Source: Calliopum simillimum (Eukaryota > Arthropoda > Insecta > Diptera > Lauxaniidae). Taken from it: a stretch of DNA of 64,000 bases. The stretch is from the NCBI GenBank assembly GCA_951812925.1, contig OX638371.1:116211124-116275123 (forward strand), in the 5' to 3' direction. Shown here in pieces: positions 33,101 to 45,100 of this stretch. Every line of letters starts with the position of its first letter. Positions within the stretch are counted from its first letter, which is position 1. The notes under the pieces were generated by a model. It saw only the letters and a program-made list of their open reading frames with translations. It had not been told where the DNA came from and did no database searches. Both the position numbers and the translations under genes were made by a program.

Positions 33101-36100
33101 TATACATATGAAGCAAAACGCATCAAGTGTACCGTCTGAAAATTTTTAACAAAAAAATAACTTTTTATAACGCTAGTCCTACACAGAAAAAAAAACTGAC
33201 GGTAAAATTAACTATAAATTTTGTATTCTATAGTTTTTCAAATTTTTTATAGGAAAAAAAAAACAACAATTCAAAATTTCAAAATCAGCTTTACTTTTCT
33301 ACAGTTGAATTCAACTGTACATTTTGTATTCCATAAATTTTTTTTTTCATATGAATAACATTTTGAATTGAGTTTTTAACAGGTTCATAAAATTCTCACA
33401 TTGTTTAAGAATAAATCAACATAAGTTTGCTAGAGTTGTACTGATATTTTGCCATTTGAAATGGTGTCGCCGTAGAAGTTGTTTGCTACAATTTCTACGA
33501 GTTTTTGGAAACGGCTAGTTACAGCCCTTCTGGGGTGCTAACTATTAAACCGTTCCAAAACAGTTTTAACTGTTTGGAACAGTTTATATTGTTAGCTGAC
33601 CTTTTAAGAAGGTTATTTTTACTGTAACTGCGTTTGATAGTTTCTAAACCGAGTAAACTGTAAATTTACAGAGTTCTACGGTCAAAATACAAAATTTCCA
33701 GGTTGGTGCAATTTCTATCGAAAATCTAGGTTAAATTAACTGTTTTTTCAGTAATTTTACTGGACTGCACAGTCAATTTAACCTTTACTGCGGGTTGGTG
33801 CAATTTCTATCGTTGAAATCGGTTGGATTGACCGATATTTTTTTTTCTGTGTAGACACCCTCCCTGGAAGAGTTATGTACTATAATTTAAGGTTGGACTC
33901 CAAAGTATCTTGATCATTAGGGTGGTCCATTTTTTAAGAAGTTTAAAATTTATATTCTTCACAGGGCTTACCTTGCTCCAATCATTATAATTAAGATCTT
34001 TCCCAAATATCCAAGGATCCATCAAACCCAAAACAAATTTTTCTCCCTAATAAGGAGCCTTTGCCTAGAATGGCTGCCAATCCTAATATGTAGATGTTGT
34101 TATGAAGCGGAAAGCTTCACCAACCGAAAAAAAGTTCATATAGTTCTAATGCCCCAGACAGACGGCAGCTCTAATACACATTATAGACACAATAATGTGA
34201 AACTTTTAATTGCATGAATTTAGGCATTTTTTAAATACAAAGTTCATGGACATTCACTAAAAGAAAATTTCCCAATTCAGGGTACAAAAAATTGTAATTA
34301 GCTTTTCTGATGCTTAATTCACTATTTATCTCGTTTTTGATGTTTTAGAATTTTTCGGATCCTGAATTGGGAAATTTTCCTTTAGTCAATGTCTATGAAA
34401 TATGTATTAAAAAAATGCCTAAAATCATGCAATAAAAAGTTTCACATTATTGCGTCTGCAATGTGCATTAGAGCTGCCGTCTGTCTGGGGCATTACACGA
34501 ATTTGTGACCAAACTTGGAGCCATTTACTAATATTCTTCTTTTTTGTGAAAGAACATTAACGCTTATTTTAAAAAGAAATTATAATACAACTGGCATGTG
34601 TAAAATTGTGCAATAATTGCTAAAACTGTGCATTTTCATTTAAAGTTAATGCTCCAGAAACCTACTTAGAAACATTCAGTCGAGCGCACAAGGAGGCACA
34701 CACGCGCCATTAGAGCAAAAGTTATTAAAAGTTTCGTATGAATTCAAAACAGTCCTTCATTAAAAGCAGGCTTTCTACAACAAAAAAAAAACAACAACAA
34801 CAAAAGAAAAAACACATTGAAGCGTCTGAAGTGCGTAAATTAAAATTGTTAAAGGATATTGAATAAGGACTCTCACACCATCGTACAAAGGGTACGAAGT
34901 AAGTAATGTTCGTTGCTTTTTATGTGTCACAAAAATGTGCCTTCATCAAGAAAGAACACGTTGTTGCTGTTGTTGTAGTTGTCAGCTTAAAAGCTTAATA
35001 ATTGCAAACTTATTATATTTTCAAAATGGCGTAAACACTTTGCAACAGCTGCTTGTTCAAAAGCCCCCTCAAAGCTGTTCCAAGTACAATTTATGCAAAT
35101 TTAATGAAGTCAAACCCAAACGCGCGTCCATCTCTGCTACTCACTATGATTTCAAAGTTTTTAAGAAGTAGACAATTCTAGAGATGCGGGAGTTAATAAT
35201 ACACATACACATACAGATGTATCATTTAAGGCGCAAAAGCTTCTCGGCCTCGGTTTGTTCCTTGTTCGATGGCGATGTTGATATTTAAGTTAAAGATTTT
35301 AGTACTGTTTGCGCAAAGTCTTTGACTACTAAATTTGTTTTGCCTGTGAAATAAATCACTGTGCTACTGACAGTTGCTTGCTTTGGAGGCTTATTTTTCA
35401 ACGTTATAACCGAAAACAAATTTATGTAACTCTTTATGAGTGAAATATAATGAAACCATCGAATGAAGCTCTTTAAAAATTATATAAAAAATAACGCCGA
35501 CACTTAAGTTGCGATTGTTTTCTCTAAACAGTCTCGCATCCGTTGCTTTTTAGTGGAGAATTTCGATGCTGGGTCACGTTCCTCAACTAAAACGTTTAAA
35601 TACACTGCGATTTGCGCAGCATGTTGCCACTTTTGCTACTGTGGGAAACTGAGATTGTCTGCGTGTTGGGGTTGATGGTCAAATGTACTAAATAAAAGCA
35701 TCTCGTATATGGGCCCGTATGTTCAGTTTAGAATTGCGTTTAGGATAGACTCCATACAAACATATAATTTTTGTCTTTTGTATGATATTGAGATACTTTT
35801 GCTTTAATGGATGATAACTCAAAAAGTTGGGATCCTATTGAAAAAATTCTGAGAAATAGTCTGAAAATAAGATCATGGATATTTGATGCTCTTGGCTAAA
35901 ATGAATTTAATCCATATTTTTTGAATATGTAGAGAAAATCTGTGAATGGGATTTCATTTGTATTAGTTTAGTGGTCTGAAAAATGCAAACTCCGAAATCC
36001 GAGCTGATCATCCCCGCAAAATATCGCAAAAATACATATCCCATATAAAATTAAAAAAATTCAGAAAAAAAAACGCAACAAATAAATATAAAAATTGTTA

Positions 36101-39100
36101 TTTTGAATGTATTTTGCAATGCTACATCCGAATCTGGCCTTTGAATTGCTGTATCTCATACGGTTTTTGAGATATCTTAGCCTAAACAAGGAAAAACCGC
36201 CGATGCTATTATTTATTGCTGTGTTTTGGAGCTATATAACAGGACGTATATCCGTAAATTCTGATGCAAAAATGGAAAACTTTACTCAATCTTCTAAACT
36301 TTATTCAAATAATGTCGATATCTTTATTTTTCTCGGAGATATCCTAACCTAAAAAGTTAAAGAAGTGCAAAAAACGTGTTTTGTCATCATTTCAGTCTAC
36401 GATATTTTGGAGAGAAATTAAGCTATTGACGTAATTTAAATGCGGTTTTAAAGAAAAAGATTGAATCTTTCAGAAAATGTATCGAATTCTGCGTATAAAT
36501 GTTCTATACTATAGTTATATAGCTTCAAAATATAGCAAAAACTGTCTTTTTACCTTGTTTATGCTAAAATATCTCAAAAACCGTATAAGATATAGCATTT
36601 TTAAGGCCGGATTCAGATTCAGCATTGCAAAATACATACATTAAATATAATTTTTTTTATATTTGTTTGCTGTTTTTATATTTTGCATGTATTTTTGCGA
36701 TATTTGGCGGGGATGATCAGCTACGATTTCGGGGTTTGCATTTTCCAGACCACTAAACTAATACAAATGAAACCCGATTCACAGACTTTCTCCACATATT
36801 CAAAAAACCTATCGACTGTTCAAGAGCACCGTGATATATGAAGCAAAACACGCCAAGCGTACCAGCTGATAATTTTTTTGTCTCCGATTTCGCTTAAATT
36901 TGGCAATATGGTAGATCCGGTGCAAAAACAATAATCCGGGAGGATTTGGATCTAGTACCATTTGTTGTTAAAACACAGGCTCTTGAGATTGGCATTTTTA
37001 GTCATTTTCATGAAAAGGGTGTTTTATCAAAAATTTAAAGCTTACACCAATGTTTGTAAACTGATATACCTAAATAACTGGTCCCATTCATTTGTAAGTG
37101 TTCTTTTTATAAAAAAAATACGACTTAGTGAAAAAAAAATTTTTACACGAAATTTTTTAAACTTAAAAATACTTTTGAATATTTTTAACAAAACCCCCCT
37201 AATCGATTATTATGGCACAAAATATATATGACACTGCTTTTGCTCCTTTATTCCTCTTTAGAAATAATGGTAAAAATAATTCCGTTTATTTTGCGAATTT
37301 AGAAAAATAGAACTAAGAAAAGTTGTTCAGAATAGTCCCAGATATCTAATATTTTCCGGCTCTCTATCGATTCCTGCCCACCCTGTGTAAAAGCAAATGT
37401 TTGTGTGCCTGTAAGATCCTTAAAGACCAAAAATTAAAATTTTTTTTTTCGATTTTATCGTGTTTTCTATGCGTTTTATGACTTTTTACGACATTTTAGT
37501 GAAAAAAAAATGTTCACCCATGGTCCTCCCTTGAACACGGTGCTCTTGAACAGTCGATAGGTTTTTTGAATATGTGGAGAAAATCTGTGAATGGCGTTTC
37601 ATTTGTATTAGTTTAGTGGTCTGGAAAATGCAAACCCCGAAATCGTAGCTGATCATCCCCGCCAAATATCGCAAAAATACATTTCCCATATAAAAAATAA
37701 AAAAAATCGGAAAAAAACGCAACAAACAAATATAAAAATAGCTATATTTAATGTATTTTGCAATGCTGAATCTGAATCCGGCCTTAAAATTGCTATATCT
37801 CATACGGTTTTTGAGATATCCTTGCCTATACAAGGAAAAAAGACCGTTTTTGCTATATTTTGAAGCTATATAACTAGAATATAGAACATTCATACGCAAA
37901 ATTCGATAATGTATCGAAAGGTCTAATCTTTTTCTTTAAAACCGCATTTAAATTATGTCGATAGCTTAATTTTTCTCTGAAATATCGTAGACTGAAATAA
38001 TGACAAAACACGTTTTTTGCACTTTTTTAACTTTTTAGGTTAGGATATCTCCGAGAAAAATAAAGATATCGACATTACTGGAATTAGGCTTAGAAGATTG
38101 ATTAAAGCTTTCCATTTCTGCATCAGAATTTACGGATATACGTCCTGTTATATAGCTCCAAAACACAACAATAAAACATAGCGTCGGTTTTTTTTCCTTG
38201 TTTAGGCTAAGATATCTCAAAAACCGTATAAGATACACGAAATCTAAGGCCAGATTCGGATTCAGAATTGCAAAATTCATTAAAAATAACTATTTTTATA
38301 ATTGTTTGTTGCGTTTTTTTTTCTGAATTTTTTTATTTTATATGGGATATGTATTTTTGCGATATTTCGCGGGGATGATCAGCTACAATTTCGGGGTTTG
38401 CATTTTTCAGGCCACTAAACTAATACAAATGAAACCCCATTCACAGATTTCCTCCACATATTCAAAAACCTATCGACTGTTCAAGAGCACCGTGTGAATG
38501 TCGGAAACAAAAATTTAAAATTTTTCTTTTTCATTTCTTTTTTTTGTGTTTTCTAATCGTTTCATGAATTTTTACGACAGTTAAGTGGAAAAAATTTTTT
38601 TTCCCTCTTGGATTTCGGAACCACATAAGAGGAAAATCTTTTAAAAACTAGGAGTGTCACTGCCCTTAAAGGGAAATAACTCTGTCACTGCTAAACCATT
38701 GTATTGATTTTTACAAAATTCAGTTTGGAGATAGACTTAACCCAAAGATAGATACATATAAGCCTAAAGACGATAGAAGCTAACGCGGCTAAGCCACTGC
38801 ATCGATTTTAATGAAATTCTGTATAGACATAGGCTGGAACTTAGGGAAGAATTTTAAAATTAAATTCCCTTGATGTAATATTTCAATTCAAGCGAACCTC
38901 AACTAAGTATATACTGAACTAACCTAAAACACAAAAACTTCATTTCTTTGTTCAAGTATTTTGATTTCAAAAAAATTTTATCATTTTCAACTGGGTGCTT
39001 TCATATTCCGCCAACTTTAATGCACGTCTATTGCAAATAGCTGTTCCGCGCTGCGCCTTTGCATATGCAATGAAATTTAAACTATCTGAAATTGAATCTC

Positions 39101-42100
39101 TGCCGATGGATAGATGCATGGATGGATGGAATCGTTGAAAGTTTCGTACGTTGATGTTTTCACGACAACAAACAAAGTTTTCTCCTCCGGGCACAATTAG
39201 ACAAACAAAATTCTACCATCAGCCTCTACCGCAAAGCTGCCACGCCCCGCATTTAAGTCACTCTACCGACTGCTCTTGACAGTTGAGGTCGTCAATGGGG
39301 TATTCAACCGTTTTGGCTTAATATTTTTGAATTAATTTCGCTTCGTTTAAAGACTTAAAACGTGAAGCCAGGGGAATGGTGGGCATACGGAAGTTGTGTA
39401 AAGTAAAAGCAACCGCAATATTGAATTCCTTATCAGAGTCTGCGATGACGGGCGCTTCTGAAGCCCAAAGGGTTGCTTGACTGTGGCTGACTGCGCTTTA
39501 GTTTATCCAAAATTGATTTATTGACAAAACAAAACCAAATAAAGTGGGGCAAGTAAAAATGAAACATCTACCAGTGTGGCGCGCCACCCTTCAGAACCCC
39601 CAACACATGTGACTTTTACATAGTTTAGGATGCGATGTAAGTGTGTGTGTGTGTGTTAGCTGTTTTGCAAACATGATGGTTCCTTAGTGACGGAAATACA
39701 AAACGACAAAACGGCAACGACAAGGTTACAATTTATGGCCACCATTAAGCAACTGATTGCGTCCTTATTGTTTTTTGCTTTTTACTTTATTCGATTTCTC
39801 TTTTTATGTTGAATTGGCAAAAGAAGCATTTGTGACGCATTCGCATTGTTTTGTAATAAATTGCACACCCTATGTTCCGGCTTAAAGAAAAGAATTGTGT
39901 TTTTATTTTTAATAAAAAAAGGAATGGTGCTTTTAAGACAAAACTTTAAAAATTACTAAAAGAATTTATTATCCTCATAAAATTAAAATCTTTGTAAAGA
40001 TTCAATTTCCTTGCTATAAATTTACACTTTCTGATATTAACGTTTGCTTTTACAGCTTTGACGCACTGCAATCAAACCAGTACTTTACTGAGTTTACTAT
40101 ATGCAGCACCTTCTTATTTTCAGGGGATTTTTTTATTCATTTCTAGTCTTTTGAATAAAAAGGCCTCAAATTAATTACTCAAATTCGGAAATGTATGAGC
40201 AAAGAGTTTAGTACTCTCCACTTTAGTTCATTGTAAAGGTCTTTCTTTACCAGATGCAAATTCTGTGATAATCCGTTGTTATCATATTTCTCAGTCATAG
40301 TGCCTGATACTCTAACAAAAACAGCCCTAATTAGCTTTTCTGCTGCTTAACTCACTATTGATCTTGGTTTTGATGTTTTAGAATTTTTTCTTTTAGTCAA
40401 TGTCTATGAAATATGTATTTAAAAAATGCCTAAAATCATGCAATAAAAAGTTTCACATTATTCGTTCTGTAATGTGCATTAGAGCTGCCGTCTGTCTGGG
40501 GCATAAGTAAACTTTCATTTAAAATCTTCAGATTATAACTTTCAACTTATCTGCTCGTTGCCTTTGGCATGATGGTGGGGGTATCGTGAATATATATTCT
40601 TGGAAAGTTTTTCCCTGACTACCGTGCATTCTCAATTGCAGTCTTAGAAAATATTCCCCGACAATATTTATTCACGATAACCTCCAATATTAACTGTTCT
40701 CGTTGCATTTCATCACCAATTGAAGAATAATTTTGCCATAATTTTTGTTTTGCAGTTTCCGAAAAGTCCTTTGCATGCTTTTAGGCTTTGAATGTTTTTC
40801 GCTTACGTTACAATATTTTTAAAGTCTAAATAAAGCGCATTGCAGAGTCGGATTTTACCAACGAAATTTTCCATCAACATACCCCTTTTTTTAATAAAAA
40901 TATAGCAGTTTTAATAAAATATCTAAATTATACAAAGGACTGTGTACAATATAAATCTGCAACATGGCTTAGCAAAATGGTTGTCTCTTCCAAGTTAAGT
41001 CCTTTTTTTCGATATGCCCACAAGCTGATTGACAGGCAGTTCATTCATTCACGACACTCGCAGAAAAAACACAGTTGAAAGGGGGCATGTCATAAAATAG
41101 ATACATTCAGTTAAGTTATGGGTTTGTTGCTTTTTGTGAGTGTATGTTGCGGATATATGACATATTTTAAATATTTTATCAATATAATGCAGATGTGTTA
41201 TATAAACATATTTTATGTTTGATTGTTGTATTTTGGCTATTGATACTGTGCAAATGCCAGTTTCGTCTTAGATAACTTCATAACGAAAGCAGTAATTCAG
41301 AAGTTAAAGTTGAAATTTCGCGAATTCCACCTTTTGGCAATTGGCATGTAATGAACTCAACGAAAAATTCAATCAGACGAATCAGTCCAAACGAGTGATT
41401 TTAAATTGCATTTGCGATTCGATTTGTTAAATCGTACGAAAACAAAGTCTGCAGGTAAAAAGTTAAAAAAATCTACAAAAAGTTACAGACAGTAAAACTC
41501 AAGCGACTTGCAAAAAACAATAAAAATTTACATGCGCTTCCAAAAAAAAAAAGAAAAAAAAAAAACGATAGGAAAAATTATCTTCAATCGAGCGTAAAAT
41601 TCAGCAGTGAACAGTAAAATTAAGTCTGCGCCTAAAAATGTGAAAGCGTGGAACGTTTTAATGCTTTGTGTAGATCTTGTTTCGCAGTGATTTTCTCTAA
41701 CGCAGGGTGACAACTTCCCATTTAAGTAAGGCATGTGTTAGTTAGTGTAGAGGAAAACGCGAAAAGTTTAATGGAAATGAAATGTTAATAGGGTAACAAT
41801 TATGCATAAAATATGCAGGCATACCATAGATGACAGATTGTACATGAGAACGAAATAAATTTTAGGTCGACCATCACGAACCATGCTGATACTTTTTGGC
41901 ATGATAGTATCCATTTGACTAGAAAACTATTTTTTTATTTTCCCCGAATTTTTCAACCTGTGTGCCGTGTCACAAAAATGTTTCATGTTTTCGTGCCCAG
42001 CAAAGTGTTGATTACTTCAATTGTGAAGACTTTTTCTTTTAGAAAATACAGAATATTAATTTTTAATTGAACTTTTAGTCATCGCAAAGATCGATTTACA

Positions 42101-45100
42101 TATAAATCTATCAATGCATTTTAGAACACATATTTATGACAAATTAAGGGACGGAATAAAAACACGGCTATAGTGACATATGTTTCGTCTTTCGCCACAA
42201 AGACTCATCAGACTATTTTTGTTGTAATTATAATTATATTTGTTTTACTAAATTAATTATTGTATAATTGAAAAATTGCAAGTTGAAAAACTTTTTGTGT
42301 TTTGGCCTGGGCTGGAGTTGAACCAGGGACCTCCCGGTTGGTAGCACAAGTCATTAACCAATGCCTTTTCTGGCTGCGAAGCCGACTTTTACCAGTTTTG
42401 TTTGTGTGTTAATACGTGAGCCTTGTGATATCATATTTGTTGTTTGTGTTATTTATTGATATATGGTACAGCTACTCCATTGGAATTAGATTCAATACCG
42501 ATTGGTCGGTGGCAAGTGTTGCCACCTTATCAGGCCGTGTTCTCCCAAATAACTTTAAGAAAGAGGAAACATATGTCACTATAGCCGTGTTTTAAATCCG
42601 TTCCTTAATTTGTCATAATTATGTGTTCGAAAATGCATTGATAGATTTATATGTAAATCGATCTTTGCAATGACTAAAAGTTCAATTAAAAATTAATTTT
42701 CAACATATAAATGTCATTAAGTAACAAACTTAAAAATTTTTAAAGAAAATGCAGAATTTAATCAGATTTCAATACCCGTGAGGTATATTTCATTATCTTG
42801 TTAAGTAAGGGAAAAAATGGAAAGCTCTGGAAAAAGTAAAAAAAAAACTCCTACGTATATGTAAGTTGATAGCTCAAATTATTAACTTTCTACGGGACAG
42901 TGATTTTCACTAAAATATACTTACCTACTTAGATTGTAACTTCAAATTTAGCTTCCAGCCCTAAAAATTTACAACTAGTCGTGCCAAAATTTGTCACTAG
43001 GTGGAATCTAATGCGCAAACTTCGAAAAACAATGTCCCGTAAAATGTTGATAACTTGAGTTACGTTGGATGTATCGATATGTATCAAGAAAAATAGTATT
43101 TTTTCTCCAAGTTTCATTCTACGTGTACGGGGCATAAAAAAAAATGTTGATGTATCCGATCTCAGTAATTTTTGACTATGTTATACCTATATATACCCTG
43201 GATCTAGATACAATTTTTTTTTTTCAAATATAATGTCCTGATTAACGAACTAGAGGGCTTAAAAATTTTGACTGACCGGCAGAAACGTACTACTTCGAGT
43301 CCCAATATCCATCTTAAATAAGTTTAAATCAAATAAATAAAGTAGCCAAATCTTTACTTCATTTAATGAGCATTTTAACTGCATTTTTGGATTAGAAAAA
43401 AAATTCGGTTTTTGGAAAAAAAGTGGACCTTCATTTTTAAAAATTAATTTTAACAAAGTTCGCCACTTTTAAATTTTTTCTAAAAAGAGCCAATAGTGAA
43501 TAGATAATTATTGCCAAATTTCATAGTAGGCGTGGAAGTCGTTTAAGAGCCCTTCTTTAGCAGAATCATTTGGTACTTTTTTTGGTTATCTGCAATATTT
43601 CTCTGCAAAGTTATGATAATTTTAAAATCACATCATGAAATTCAAAGTGCATTATATATAATTGGCTGACATGGCTTATATTGATTGATTTACTCCAATT
43701 TTTACAATTTATCATCTTCTGCCGAATGATAAATTTTTTGTATGCTATCTGTGTGTGTGTTTTTTTTTTTAATGAAATATCCATAACTTCTTCATTTAAA
43801 CAGCACAAAAAATATGCAAAAATAATGGATTTTCATCGCAAAAACTGTTGTGTCTCAAAGTCACAAAAATTCATGGCCAATGCCAGCATTTTTCCACAAT
43901 GCGCTAAAAATGTCAAATGATTTTCATTTTCGAAGCCACTGACCCCAAACTCTGCCAAGATTTTTTTATGCTCTGCATAAGCAGCTGCATTTGTTGGAAT
44001 GAAGTTTTTTCGGTCTTAAATTTTGTAGAATTTTTTGTGGAATTTTTATTTATTTTTCATTTTGATTTTGCATTAACATTTTGCTTCCTTTCACTATAGA
44101 AAAAAGAAAATAAAAGAATTGGCAGAAACAAGTGACTTTTTCTGCTACTTCCGTTTCCGTTAAACTGTGACCAAACCGCAGCAAAGGTAAGCAACGAAGT
44201 TTTCGAGTTCTCACAGCGTACAGTGGGTCTAAAAAGCAGTTTTTTTGACCACTGCATTTCATTTGTGTTAAATAAGTATTTCTTTTACTGCCATTTTTAT
44301 TACAAGCATGTGTTGTGTTCTACAAAAATTTTTTTTTTCACATCACCCTAACATTTTTGTGAACATTTTTCAATGGGCAACTGTCTGGGCCAATTGTATG
44401 GGCTTTCTAATGATGGAATTAATTTATAGGGTTAAAATGGATTTTAGAAAGTTATTCGCCTTAATAGTTGAAATTTAAAAATTTTTCACCTATTTTATGG
44501 CTTTGGCGGCCATTTTAGTATGAAAAAGTGACAAATAATATACCCTTTTATAAACTTTTTTTGAATTCCCGTTAAATTTCCTTTTATTTGGAAGCATATT
44601 TGTTATACCATTTTAGAGAATTTTATATAGAACTAGCTTTTACCCGGTAAGCGTTGTCTCCTATTTGTCCCGGTGCCATTTTCTAGTTGATGGCATTTGC
44701 TCTGGTGCCCTTCACATATACATATAACAAATTCCATCCATATATGGTGTGGCACCGCCCGTTTTTCTAATTCGTTTTATCTGGCTTAGTACCCTTTACA
44801 TAAGTACCAAATTTCATTTTTCTAACCTATAACCTTCCTCTAATTTATACTAATATACTGTGAAAATTTCTTCTAAATCGGTCAAATGGTTTTCGAGTCT
44901 AGAAAACGCGAACACACAGACAAACTTTAATTTTTATGTATTGTATAAGTATGAAGTATGTAAATGGGTCCTTTTTATACTTAAATGGCGCCAAAGTCAA
45001 AAGTAGTGGAAAAAAATTTTAAACTTTCTACTTTAAAGACCCAGAACTTTGAGAAATTATTGTAAACTTTATAAACAAGATCCTACATTAGAAATCTCAT

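Noticed and set aside
35240..35262. gcttctcggcctcgg, like the 5' end of U2 snRNA
   Set aside because: The similarity stops after about 12 bases; no branch-point-binding segment or Sm site follows.
37486..38280. Minus-strand frames of 137 and 81 codons as genes
   Set aside because: Both lie in the arms of a palindromic repeat, and the same frame appears inverted at 36107-36352; no known protein is matched.
42301..42372. Possible genuine tRNA gene (A and B boxes present)
   Set aside because: No cloverleaf with paired acceptor stem and anticodon loop can be drawn; the segment is the head of a SINE with a shared tail.
42055..42697. Hammerhead as part of a Penelope-like element
   Set aside because: No reverse transcriptase or GIY-YIG frame and no long pseudo-LTR; the tRNA head fits a SINE better.
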